Assembly (NCBI GenBank): GCA_051294375.1
Contig: CM119268.1
Location: 14,217,420 to 14,281,419 of the forward strand
Source: Paraspadella gotoi
Lineage: Eukaryota > Chaetognatha
Reading direction: 5' to 3'
Length of the DNA stretch: 64,000 bases
Part shown: one piece after another, positions 1 through 9,458 of the stretch
Layout: each line of letters starts with the position of its first letter
How positions within the stretch are numbered: the first letter of the stretch is position 1
Notes under the pieces: generated by a model
Told to the model about the DNA's origin: nothing
The model's database searches: none
The model's input: only the letters and a program-made list of their open reading frames with translations
Position numbers and translations under genes: made by a program

Positions 1-430
1 CAAGGTAAGTAGATAATTTTAAAAATAATGATTATTGCATAATAAAAGCTATGGAGCTAAAAATATAAAGTTGTTTCTTACTGTCCTGCACCTAAAGAAA
101 AGATTTAAAACATTATTTAATCAATATTAGCCATAGCCGATGAAATTTAAATGCTAATGTATACAGCGTTAAAATAATCTATCATGACCATAGATTATGG
201 TATTAAAATATTTTTTGTCAAAAATGCTTTCTTCTGAGGGTACTCGCCTAATTAAAAATATTATATTACTATATAGAGCGGCTACTCCTATCAATATTAT
301 AAAAAATATTTGATAAATAATAAAAAATATATAATTTAAAATTGTTTTTAAAAATCGCTGGAAAAATATTTTTACCAATTGCTTTATGTAATAACTAAAA
401 GAGTTTGCTTTGTTCAATTTTTAAAATTTG
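1..430. other. AT-rich intergenic sequence, nothing recognised
   Basis: The stretch is AT-rich with homopolymer runs. The longest open frame (169-417, minus) is low-complexity and hydrophobic, and resembles no family I know. I see no RNA gene or promoter signal. Confidence 0.6.
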
Positions 431-458
431 GATATCCTATAAAATGGTCCATACTAAG

Positions 459-1019
459 CCAATGGATTTGGCTGAACGATTATGGACGTGAGGCGGTGTG
501 AATATACCGCCACAGGAACCCCGGGCCAAAGCATCACTCAGGTTCCTCATGAGAGGCGTCTGACAAGACTGTTACCATAATTGGAGAGAGTGATAGAGCA
601 CGAGTTGTGGGGCATAGGAGTTTATCGTAGCGTACCCCAGGGGCATAGGGGTTTGTCGTAATGTACCCAAAGTCAGCAGGGCATAGGGTTGCGTGTTTGA
701 TAGTAAGGCTCACCACTTATGGCAACAGCCGGGTTGCCTGTGATGCCCACTGGGATGGGGCATCTCACTGTTAGCTTTGAGGGCCTCCGACCCTCAGTGA
801 CGCATCCAGTCACTGAGCGACAGGTTACCGCTGAGACGGTATCGGCTTTGCCAACGCAGAAGGAAATCGTTAGGACTGTGGATGGAACACTTCGCCTCGG
901 GTTCGGTGTGTTCCCGTCTGAACCAATGGATTTGGCTGAACGATGATGGAGCTGAGGCTGGTAATGAATTAATATTAATAATATTATTATATAATAATAT
1001 GTCATTTGAATATACCGCA
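459..1019. repeat. Hairpin-studded repeat unit bounded by direct repeats
   Basis: A block of about 40 bp starting CCAATGGATTTGGCTGAACG occurs at 459-496 and again at 923-960, and both copies are followed by GAATATACCGC. In the second copy an AT-only stretch of about 45 bp separates the two parts. The 464-bp interval holds a series of short inverted repeats: GGCGGT/ACCGCC (492-511), GGAACC/GGTTCC (515-546), GGCAAC/GTTGCC (721-738), GATGCC/GGCATC (742-764), GAGGG/CCCTC (779-795), TCAGTGA/TCACTGA (794-816), TACCG/CGGTA and GGAACAC/GTGTTCC (884-914). A GGCATAGGGG-like motif recurs at about 611, 650 and 678. An open frame at 719-946 (plus) crosses the hairpins but looks incidental. It is more GC-rich than its flanks, which suggests a mobile or satellite unit. 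Confidence 0.55.
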
Positions 1020-1030
1020 CAATAAAACAT

Positions 1031-2235
1031 ATTTTTAATAAAGAGTTTTTATTTTTTTCTCTGACATAATCCGAAATTTTTAAAATCATATTTTAAATTT
1101 TAATTACTATAAACGAAAATACAATTTGCTAATACTGTTTATGCTAAAGAATTTTTTTAAAAATGGCATGATTTTTTTAATTAGCATATACAAAAGCAGC
1201 AAAAATATATTGTTAATCGCTTAATCTTTTTCATCAACTCCAGCACTTAGCTATACATGTTCTACAAACATTAAGTTTCACTGTGACACTAGTGAAATAA
1301 TCAGTTCAGACAGCATATAAAATGACGTAATGACATTAACACAAATAATCCGTGACCCTAATAAATAAGGTTCAAAGACATACAGCACGGAGAATGACGT
1401 TTAACCGATATTGAATCAAGATAAATTTTAATGAAAATGTCACAATAATGATGACGCATGGACCCAAATAAAAAATGTTATTGGCTATGGCGTAAACTAT
1501 AATGATATTGTGAGCGCAAAAAAGTACGTATCGACTGATTGTGACCGTGATGCAACAAAATAAACCAAACCAACATAATAAGTAACTGACATACTAACAC
1601 ACTAACATAAAATGACATATGAATCTAAAGGACAAATGATTTAAAAAATGATAAGTATGACTTTTGATATAATTGACTTCGGGTAAATTGACTAACGTAA
1701 AAAAGACGTAAATAACTAATCACCAATGACCAATAACCATGACATAAATTTGACTTAAAGTTTAGTAAAGCTGAAACTGTCATGATTTTTTTTTCATTAA
1801 TGTCATTAATTTAAGAGTAAACTAAAAGTGAAGCGAATATATTATAAAATAAACTAAAATGTGTAATAAATAAGTGGCATAAATAAGTAATGAAATTGGA
1901 AATTGAAATTGGAAATTGAAAATATAATTTAGATAAATAACCTAAAATGATGCCACTTGTCTTAAAATACGTTAATGTTAAATGTATTTTACGTATACTT
2001 ATTTAATATAATTGTAAATGTGTCACTATGAAGCAAATTAAAAAAAAAAGGTTTTATTTTAAAGGAAAAAATATTTTACTAAGTCACGGCTTAACATTTA
2101 GATTATGCAAATGATAATTTGGATTTGATTTCAACTATACTGAACAAACAAGAGACAACGTTTTAATCAAGCTTTTTTCCTTCTGAAAAAAATTAATATT
2201 ATTTTTCATTTTTATAAATTTTATTATTTCCAAAA
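1031..2235. other. AT-rich intergenic sequence, no gene seen
   Basis: About 1.2 kb of AT-rich DNA with no credible open frame. Between about 1320 and 1770 the plus strand is rich in ATGAC-like and TAAC-like words, which gives a skewed, semi-repetitive look. A short tandem of GAAATTG-like units sits near 1888-1920. Confidence 0.5.
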
Positions 2236-2277
2236 ATTTTCTTGGAAGCTGGAGTTGGAACTTTTTTTGCGCCGCTC

Positions 2278-2444
2278 GCGACTCCAGCTCCAGCTCCGGC
2301 CAAGATAAAATCTCAAGCTCCAGCTCCAGCTCCCGCTCCGGTAAGGAAAAATAAATTCAGCTCCAGCTCCAGGCTCCAGCTCCGGCGCAAAGTATGCCAG
2401 CTCGCGGTAGCTCCGACTCCAGCTCCAGCTCCAGCTCCACATCC
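2278..2444 (+). repeat. GCTCCA hexanucleotide minisatellite
   Basis: Several runs of the hexamer GCTCCA (also read AGCTCC) occur at about 2284-2340, 2358-2384 and 2409-2440. Long open frames in several frames on both strands encode Pro-Ala or Ser-Trp dipeptide runs. They are a by-product of a 6-bp repeat lacking stop codons and do not support a gene. Confidence 0.85.
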
Positions 2445-2815
2445 CTGGTCTATGGAACGCTGCGTCCGATTGTGAGTGACGGAGAGAAAGAGTCTATTTT
2501 CGAGATAGACTACGGAATCCATGGATGTCTGCCGGTCTGCACGGCTTTAAATCAGACAGCGACGCGCATGCCTTCGTAAATTACACAGAAATTGACATTT
2601 GAGTTTTAACCGCGAAGATTTTCCGCCGATTCAGCAATCGGACGGATTTGCCCAAAGCGATAGATTCGATTGTCAGTCAAATCAACTTCATTCACTCAAT
2701 GAAAAAGAGAAGCTGAAGAAAAACCGCTCGAATTTGCAGCAATTCGGCGAAACAAAGAGCGAATTATGTAATTTATTTATTTATTAATTTATTAACGAGT
2801 TTTTCGAGCGAGCGG
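2445..2815. other. Intergenic, nothing recognised
   Basis: Mixed-composition sequence with two open frames of about 60 codons on the plus strand (2394-2579, 2599-2787). Neither has a recognisable domain or convincing splice sites. Confidence 0.4.
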
Positions 2816-2834
2816 GACTCAGGGCGCTGGCGAC

Positions 2835-2915
2835 GACCTTTTGGAGAACGAATTGGGGTCATGGGTCAGGAGTCTTGGAGTTAAGGTCATGCGTTCGAGT
2901 CTGGTAGCGAACCTC
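2835..2915 (+). repeat. tRNA-like (B-box) repeat fragment
   Basis: The sequence contains CGTTCGAGTCTGG, close to the RNA polymerase III B-box consensus (GGTTCRANNCC), preceded by a G-rich stretch ending TTGGAGTTAAG. No complete cloverleaf can be drawn. It may be a degenerate tRNA-derived SINE head. Confidence 0.25.
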
Positions 2916-3067
2916 GAGTAAAGATAAAGGGACCTGGACACAAAGAAAACGGAGAGCAACTTTAAACAAAGAATTTTCACTTTTCCACGGTCACTCCTAA
3001 ACGCATGACTAAGAAGGAGGCGCAAAACTTGGAGATTTCGACGTGGCAACAACGAAAACGAGGACTA

Positions 3068-3092
3068 CGACGACGACGACGACGACGACGAC
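3068..3092. repeat. (GAC)n trinucleotide microsatellite
   Basis: About eight tandem GAC units. This is one of roughly ten GAC/GTC microsatellites scattered through the window. Confidence 0.9.
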
Positions 3093-3199
3093 AAAACTCC
3101 TTCATTGGCGAAACTGCCAGTCGATCACATGCAAACGAGGGAATAACAAGCGAGTTATTGAACCGGAACCGAATAATCAACCTCCCCGTCCCACTTTTC

Positions 3200-3250
3200 T
3201 CGCCGCCAATCAGCGTGGGAATTGCACCCCCCTCGAATATTCGACCAATC
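3200..3250. promoter_or_regulatory. Two CCAAT boxes in a GC-richer patch
   Basis: CCAAT occurs at 3206-3210 and 3245-3249, inside a locally GC-richer stretch that separates AT-rich sequence on the right from exon-like material on the left. No transcript start or adjacent exon can be identified. It is a weak promoter hint only. Confidence 0.15.
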
Positions 3251-3329
3251 GGAGGGCAGCAATCTCGACGGCGGACATTGGAGGCTTTCGTTTCGTTCGG
3301 GTGCTGACAGTTTTGGATCAGTAGTTGAC

Positions 3330-4045
3330 ATTCATGTTGGAAATAGATACTACTATCTAGGAAAAAAGTATATCACATTTTTAATAAAGGATATCTATTT
3401 AAAAACTTGTTCGATTTTTAAAAAATAAGAATGTTTTTAAATCTACTCTAATTTTTTTTCCGTAGCTTCTTTCCATCATTTAGAAGTTAGAGGTAAAAAA
3501 TATTGTTAAAATTAAAAAAAAAATCTTATTTAATTTTCAATTTTTTTTTATTTAGTTATTTGTTTTTATTTCGAATAGAGTAAGTTATTTTTTTAATTTT
3601 TTTAAATTTGGTAATGCTAAAAGCCTTGTACCTCTTTTTGGTTCACAAAAGTACTATTATAGCTCTCAGAAAGTAGGGAAAAATTCACAATATCAACATC
3701 GGGGTTGAAAAGAATTGAGTTAAAGATGTGGGAAAATATATCACTGTCATACCTTAATTTGCTGTATGCAGTAGTCAATGCATACCAAATATTAAAAATG
3801 TTTTACCCATGTTTTGTATACTTTTTATTGAATAAATGAATTATGTGATATACTTTTTACCAAGATAGTACATTAGTTATTGCAAGGTGATGCTAAGGTA
3901 CGTAAAACGGGTCAAATAATCCTCTGCGATTGGGAATTTATCGCGGCTTATAACTTGACTTTACCGACTTAGGGAAAGAAGAGGCTATCAGAAATGCATT
4001 AGGAAAAACAAGGATTAGCAACCGACAATCGACAACGAGGAAACA
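3330..4045. other. AT-rich intergenic sequence, no gene seen
   Basis: AT-rich, rich in homopolymer A and T runs, without open frames of note on either strand. Confidence 0.5.
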
Positions 4046-4048
4046 AAG

Positions 4049-4055
4049 AATGAGA

Positions 4056-4099
<44 letters not shown>

Positions 4100-4104
4100 G
4101 AGAG
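4049..4104. repeat. (GA)n microsatellite
   Basis: Nearly perfect GA dinucleotide run with a few GG interruptions. Confidence 0.9.
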
Positions 4105-4139
4105 ATTAGTTGTTTCCCGATTTCTTTACATATTTACAT

Positions 4140-4670
4140 GGGCCTAACAGAGAAAAAAATGGCCCAAGGGTAGAGTCGAATTCGGTATTTAGGATTGACA
4201 TCGACGCCTGAAGATCGTCCTGCTATTCCCAGCGTCAACGAATTAACTTTATTGATCTTCGAAATCACTCGATCTAAAAAAAGGTCGACCTTTTGACTCC
4301 TGGCGATCGGCGACAACCATCGACTCTTCCCTTCGTGCAGACGCGAATTTTGCGGTCGCGATGGTGAGTGAGATCGGGTAAGGAGCGGGGGGGGGGAGCA
4401 TAATGCCGAAAGTTGGGGTGATGGCGGCTATTTTGCCTTTCCTTGGCGTCATTCGGATCTGGGTTGCCCTCTTCGCCAGTCCCTCTGCGCCAAATCTTTG
4501 CGCCAACCTTATCGTGCCAGCGAGCCATCCTTACACCCCTTCTTTCCCGAGCGCCAAACGACCGGAAGTTCTCGGGCGCCGGTCAGTTGAGCGTCGCTCA
4601 AACGACGCGTTCACGTGGAATGATTGAGTCCGAGAGGCGACAGCAGCGACGCCAACGGCGATTCTGAACA
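4140..4670. other. GC-rich, CpG-containing island; coding status unclear
   Basis: About 530 bp much richer in G+C and CpG than its flanks. Overlapping open frames run on both strands (plus 4403-4627 and 4443-4667; minus 4249-4506, 4274-4528 and 4531-4728). None matches a family I recognise, and several frames being open at once is typical of a CpG island. It may be a promoter region or 5' exon of the minus-strand candidate at 4823-5247, or of an unrelated gene. Confidence 0.3.
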
Positions 4671-4822
4671 ATTTTCTTACATTTTTTTTTTCTGCTTTAA
4701 GATGAGTGTAAGTTTCTTTCTTTATCAAATTGATATTCTAAACGTTCTTAAATATTTTGGCTATATATATCTAGTGATAGTTTTCCTCTTTCGTTTTAAA
4801 AAGTACGCTTAAAAAATCTCAC

Positions 4823-5247
4823 CTGCTTTTTTTTATTTTTTTTAGAGTCGATCAGAATAACGAAATCGTTTCGCTTAGGACAAAGAATGTTTTTGCAATG
4901 ACCACCTGCTCCGCGCTTTCTTGCTCGACGCTGACTGTGGCCGTTAGATGCCCTTTTGACTTCTAGAATCTTAACATGACTTTGTAACTCTAACTGAAGT
5001 AAACTCAAGTTGTCGTGGTAGTTCATGTCATCGTCGTCGTCGTTCATGTCATCGTCGTTCAAGGTTTAAATTCATCAAAGAATTTGTTAAATTTCCTCAC
5101 ATCTAGAAGATTTCCGCGTCTGATTCGTGGGCTTAATTCCGTGAAGCTTTTAAATGCGAGGGAGTAACGATTTTCTACCTCAGACGAACTTTCTCCATAC
5201 TCCTCTCTCTTTCCCTCCCTCCCTCCCTCCATCTTCTCTCTTTTCAT
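4823..5247 (-). CDS. Candidate two-exon gene fragment, product unknown
   Basis: I do not recognise this protein. On the minus strand an open frame starts with ATG at 5247 (MKREKMEGG), turns into non-repetitive sequence and meets a GTGAGG donor after 5101 (49 codons). A TTTACTTCAG acceptor precedes 4993, and a second open frame of 57 codons runs to a GTGAGA donor after 4823. Both exons are phase 0 at the join, so they are compatible. The second exon is basic with two Cys (KRGAGGHCKNILCPKR). Against this, the N-terminal part is purine-repeat derived, no acceptor with a pyrimidine tract exists upstream, and the downstream exon is not identified. It could be a chance reading. Confidence 0.2.
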
Positions 5248-5269
5248 TTTATGGTGCGCGCCATGATGC

Positions 5270-5289
5270 CATGGTTCCATGGAACCATG
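5270..5289. repeat. 20-bp perfect palindrome
   Basis: CATGGTTCCATGGAACCATG is self-complementary over its full length. It is flanked on each side by the direct repeat CATGATGCC. The function is unknown. Confidence 0.6.
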
Positions 5290-5817
5290 ATGCCGTTGCA
5301 AACAGCGTCGACTTTAAAACTCTCGAATTCCGAGAGCCCTGGGAGCCATATAAACCCCTTCGGCCATATAACCCCTTTTCTTGATATGAAATCCCAGGCT
5401 CAAGGATTTTTCGCTGCTCAGCGGAATTTTAGGGGACGACGTCCGATTTTACGTCGGAATTAACTTTATTTTTTTCTCGCAAATTTTTTTCTCAAAATTA
5501 ATAAAAGATTTTCATTGTATGAAAGTTCCGATCTTGATAACACATCGTTTAATGTACACATTGCTAATTCACTTTCATACGCATGGAAAAAATAAGTGCA
5601 ATTAAAAAAATTAGATGCTCAGTACATTATAAAATGAAAATAATCCTAGATCGGGGTACCTCTGACCATTTCCTTCCTTCGTACTCTACCCATCCCTTCC
5701 CCCTCTATTTCCCACTTCTTTCTTTTCTCATCGACGTTTCCCGTTTTATTTCCTCCTTGTTCTTTTGTTTTATTGCCTTTTCCCGCGGAAGCACAAACAA
5801 GCGAAGAGGCCCTCTGT

Positions 5818-5820
5818 CGG

Positions 5821-5893
<73 letters not shown>

Positions 5894-6001
5894 TTTCTCT
5901 CCTCTCTCTCTCTCTCTCTCTTTTCGTCCACTCTCTTCTCTCTCTCCTCTATCTCTCTCTCTCTTTTCTCTCTCTCTTCTCTCTTCCTCTCTCTCTTCCC
6001 T

Positions 6002-6036
<35 letters not shown>

Positions 6037-6068
6037 TTTCTCTCTCTCTCTCTTTCTCTCTCTTCTCA

Positions 6069-6113
<45 letters not shown>

Positions 6114-6126
6114 CTCGCTCTCGCTC
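5818..6126. repeat. Polypyrimidine (CT)n tract, about 300 bp
   Basis: Almost uninterrupted C/T sequence. All three plus frames and one minus frame are open through it, giving Ser-Leu or Arg-Glu polymers that are not genes. The frame starting at 5583 simply runs into this tract. Confidence 0.95.
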
Positions 6127-6179
6127 CAAGTATGAATCGTGGCTTTGACCGTCTCGCTGATTAACGACTCCTTTCGGAG

Positions 6180-6627
6180 GAAAAAAATATGAAAAAAAAA
6201 GAAACAAAAGTAGCAAAGTTGAGAGTGGAACTCAAAAGACAAAAGTGCAACTCTCGTTAATTACGACGAAGTCGGTCGCTCTTTTGTCTCTTTCATCGTT
6301 TCGTTTCCCTTTTGTCTTTTTTTCTTTTCAATTTCATGACTTGTCAATTTAAAAACGCTTCCATCTATAGTTGCCTTTACGTCCTTCACGAAGCAAAAAA
6401 GTAAAATTCCGATGGACGAAAACTTCGATTAATGCTTAAGGTTTAAATTAATTTAATACCACTTGATATCACAAAACCGACCTCGTTGACCAATGACGAA
6501 TCCCAAAATCTTGAATCACAGTCAAATGTGAAAACCATTACAAATTCTCACTCCATTCTCAAAATTTGAATCCAACGTCAACAGGTTCAATCCTTCCACT
6601 TAATTTCCAAAACTGTCCGAATTCTAA
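6180..6627. other. AT-rich intergenic sequence, nothing recognised
   Basis: No open frame, tRNA-like element or conserved signal was seen. Confidence 0.4.
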
Positions 6628-6637
6628 NNNNNNNNNN
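6628..6637. other. 10-N assembly gap
   Basis: Ten Ns, the same length as two other gaps in the window (46822, 59956) whose flanks overlap. Confidence 0.95.
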
Positions 6638-6649
6638 TCGTTGTTGTTG

Positions 6650-6905
6650 TCGTTGTCGTCGGTTCCATCGGTCGGTCCAGAGTTGAGGGTAGGATCGTTT
6701 CCGTGATTGATATTATTACCCTTTACTTCGTCGTCTTCGTCGTCGTCGTCGTCGTCGTCGTCCTCGGGCCATTCACCTCCCGATTTCCTCACAGACGCCA
6801 TCTCGAGACTCACTTTCGGTTTTATCATTCGAGGTCTGTGATTACGGCTGTAAAGTCCCGGGTTCGAGGTCGGGTTGTAACCAGATATTTTATCGTCTCC
6901 GTCTC
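6650..6905 (-). other. Acidic open frame over a (TCG)n repeat; coding doubtful
   Basis: The minus frame is open from about 6905 to beyond the gap. It encodes a non-repetitive stretch (SLEMASVRKSGGEWPE), then a poly-Asp run made by the TCG microsatellite at 6728-6763, then more Asp/Asn. The plus strand has a CGGGTTCGAGGTCGG word at about 6858 that resembles a tRNA B-box, so a repeat origin is as likely as an exon. No splice sites are convincing. Confidence 0.15.
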
Positions 6906-6915
6906 TCTCTCTCTC

Positions 6916-7074
6916 NNNNNNNNNNNNNNNNNNNNNNNNNNNNNNNNNNNNNNNNNNNNNNNNNNNNNNNNNNNNNNNNNNNNNNNNNNNNNNNNNNNNN
7001 NNNNNNNNNNNNNNNNNNNNNNNNNNNNNNNNNNNNNNNNNNNNNNNNNNNNNNNNNNNNNNNNNNNNNNNNNN
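6916..7074. other. Assembly gap inside a CT microsatellite
   Basis: 159 Ns flanked on both sides by (CT)n, so the missing sequence is probably microsatellite. Confidence 0.95.
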
Positions 7075-7089
<15 letters not shown>

Positions 7090-7113
<24 letters not shown>

Positions 7114-7532
7114 ATTTCCTGCAGGGCAAATACAAACGAAGCAATACACAATTGCCATCTCTACCGTCTGCTGAACGGAAGATAGAATCAGGGGGGTTTC
7201 GCGTTAATGGGCGTGAAAAGGAAAATGAGAAAAAAAGGGAGGGGGGAAGAGAGCAGCGAGGGTACAGCCACTCATTGAAATCTATTTTTAGATATTCATA
7301 AAACAATAACGATTGCGAGCAAGAAAATGAGGCAGTGGAACCCTTAGATTCTCTTGCAATATGGAATCGGAAACGGGGAACGCCAGGGAAGTGGGGGACG
7401 GTGAACGACGTCGCCGCGTGAACATCGACATTTCGGGAATTCTTATTGGGAGGGTGAGGAAAGGGTAAGGCTTAGTTGACGGCCAATTGGCGGAAAGGGT
7501 GAGGAAGATGGTTTGATTGCAGAGAGAGAGAG
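7090..7532. other. Intergenic, no gene seen
   Basis: Mixed composition with no convincing open frame, ending in a GA run at the gap edge. Confidence 0.4.
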
Positions 7533-7891
7533 NNNNNNNNNNNNNNNNNNNNNNNNNNNNNNNNNNNNNNNNNNNNNNNNNNNNNNNNNNNNNNNNNNNN
7601 NNNNNNNNNNNNNNNNNNNNNNNNNNNNNNNNNNNNNNNNNNNNNNNNNNNNNNNNNNNNNNNNNNNNNNNNNNNNNNNNNNNNNNNNNNNNNNNNNNNN
7701 NNNNNNNNNNNNNNNNNNNNNNNNNNNNNNNNNNNNNNNNNNNNNNNNNNNNNNNNNNNNNNNNNNNNNNNNNNNNNNNNNNNNNNNNNNNNNNNNNNNN
7801 NNNNNNNNNNNNNNNNNNNNNNNNNNNNNNNNNNNNNNNNNNNNNNNNNNNNNNNNNNNNNNNNNNNNNNNNNNNNNNNNNNNNNNNNNNN
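7533..7891. other. Assembly gap inside a GA microsatellite
   Basis: 359 Ns bounded by GA repeats on both sides. Confidence 0.95.
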
Positions 7892-7991
7892 AGAGAGAGA
7901 GAGAGAGAGAGAGAGAATCAGAGATCCACAGTTGCGTTATTCGAACGTTCTTGACCCTAAGAATTGAGGGTCAGTGGCGCCCCTCGTGGTC

Positions 7992-8021
7992 CTCGTCGTC
8001 GTCGTCGTCGTCGTCGTCGTT
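7992..8021. repeat. (GTC)n microsatellite
   Basis: About ten GTC units, followed by a looser GTT/GTC stretch to about 8050. The surrounding minus-strand open frame is Arg-rich only because of this repeat. Confidence 0.9.
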
Positions 8022-8183
8022 GCCGCTCCCCGTTGTCGTCGTTGTTGTTTTCGGCTGCCAAAACTTGGAAGGAACCTAATCCCGGTTCATGGATGGGATA
8101 AACGAGCAGAATCTCGGTCGACGCAGAGTTGCGCCGAGTTTTCCCCCGGATTTTTAAAGTCAATGACAGGTTGGCGGAAATAT

Positions 8184-8500
8184 NNNNNNNNNNNNNNNNN
8201 NNNNNNNNNNNNNNNNNNNNNNNNNNNNNNNNNNNNNNNNNNNNNNNNNNNNNNNNNNNNNNNNNNNNNNNNNNNNNNNNNNNNNNNNNNNNNNNNNNNN
8301 NNNNNNNNNNNNNNNNNNNNNNNNNNNNNNNNNNNNNNNNNNNNNNNNNNNNNNNNNNNNNNNNNNNNNNNNNNNNNNNNNNNNNNNNNNNNNNNNNNNN
8401 NNNNNNNNNNNNNNNNNNNNNNNNNNNNNNNNNNNNNNNNNNNNNNNNNNNNNNNNNNNNNNNNNNNNNNNNNNNNNNNNNNNNNNNNNNNNNNNNNNNN
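8184..8500. other. Assembly gap
   Basis: 317 Ns. The flanks are unique sequence. Confidence 0.95.
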
Positions 8501-9116
8501 GAACTTTCTTCAAATGTAACGCCTTTTCTCCCGGATTTGCATATCATGGTTTAGTTTTTTATTTAAATATGGTACATTACAAACGACTTGCAATTTTTTT
8601 CCCCTTTGTTTTCTGTTAGCTCAAGTTACTAATATTTTCATGATTTACTTAGCGCTGTAAATTAATTTTATAATTGTTCAGATTCTTATTGTTTTCTTCT
8701 CCTTTCCATGGAGACCACAATTTTATTCAGGAAACCGATCGATATCTACTTCACTGGACGAAATGGAATTACGAGGTTCGTTTCCCCTTTTTATTTATGC
8801 CCAAGGCATATGTAAGAGACGTTTAAAACATTGATAACGGTTACAATGGATTGATAATTTGATTGAAATAAAACTATTTGAATTGGCAGAAAAAGCTCGA
8901 AAAATTATAAACATTACAATAAATTATGATAATTTTTAAGCAGGAAAACTAACTTTAGAAAGAGGCACAAATTATTGATTTTAATTGTTCGTACTGTAAT
9001 TTCCAATTGTAAATAGTTTTTTGGGGCTTCTTTGTATTTTCTTACCTATTTTCTTAACTTTTTACTACTCTTTTTTTCGTTATATCTTCTAATATCTTAC
9101 TTATATTCCTTACCCA
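8501..9116. other. AT-rich 3' flank of the channel gene
   Basis: No credible open frame. It lies downstream of the minus-strand DEG/ENaC gene and could include its 3' UTR, but no polyadenylation signal can be assigned with confidence. Confidence 0.4.
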
Positions 9117-9458
9117 TCATCCTAACTCAACCGATTTTTCTACCTTCCCCTTCCCTCCCACCTTCCTCCTCCCGAATCCCCCCACCCACCCTTTCGGCAC
9201 CACCCTGGCCGCAAAGACCAAGAGCTCCAAACCCTCGACGACGGTGATGAGAGAGACTCCGACGAAGAGGCCGAGGAATCCTCCAACGCTGGACAACCAA
9301 TTGGCCGTCGTCATCTTGGGCGTCTTTATGACCTCTTCGAGACGATGACGATTCCCGATGGCCAAGACGGTCGTCGCCCGCGAGACGTTAAGGCAACCGT
9401 GGGGGAATTCGAAAGAGGAGCAGAGAGTGTTGTGGGCGGGAGCCCCGGAAGTGATTAG
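9117..9458 (-). CDS. DEG/ENaC last exon: pre-TM2, TM2 and cytosolic tail
   Basis: It starts after CTTCCCTTCACAG. It encodes CSSFEFPHGCLNVSR, then a membrane segment with SSVGGFLGLFVGVSLITVVE, the family's TM2 with the Gly-x-Ser filter. A Gly/Lys-rich tail follows to a TGA at 9117-9119. The tail is low-complexity, and an unseen further splice cannot be ruled out. Confidence 0.8.
   Translation of the reverse strand, partial: LITSGAPAHNTLCSSFEFPHGCLNVSRATTVLAIGNRHRLEEVIKTPKMTTANWLSSVGGFLGLFVGVSLITVVEGLELLVFAARVVPKGWVGGFGRRKVGGKGKVEKSVELG

Noticed and set aside
2224-2522. Trp-Ser and Pro-Ala repeat proteins
   Set aside because: They are created by the GCTCCA hexamer array; overlapping frames on both strands are open, and there is no start context or splice support.
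5583-6216. Long Ser/Leu and Arg/Glu open frames (also at 20100, 25985, 38472, 39930, 42470, 53844, 59009, 62550 and others)
   Set aside because: They are produced by CT/GA dinucleotide tracts that lack stop codons in most frames. Several frames and both strands are open at once.
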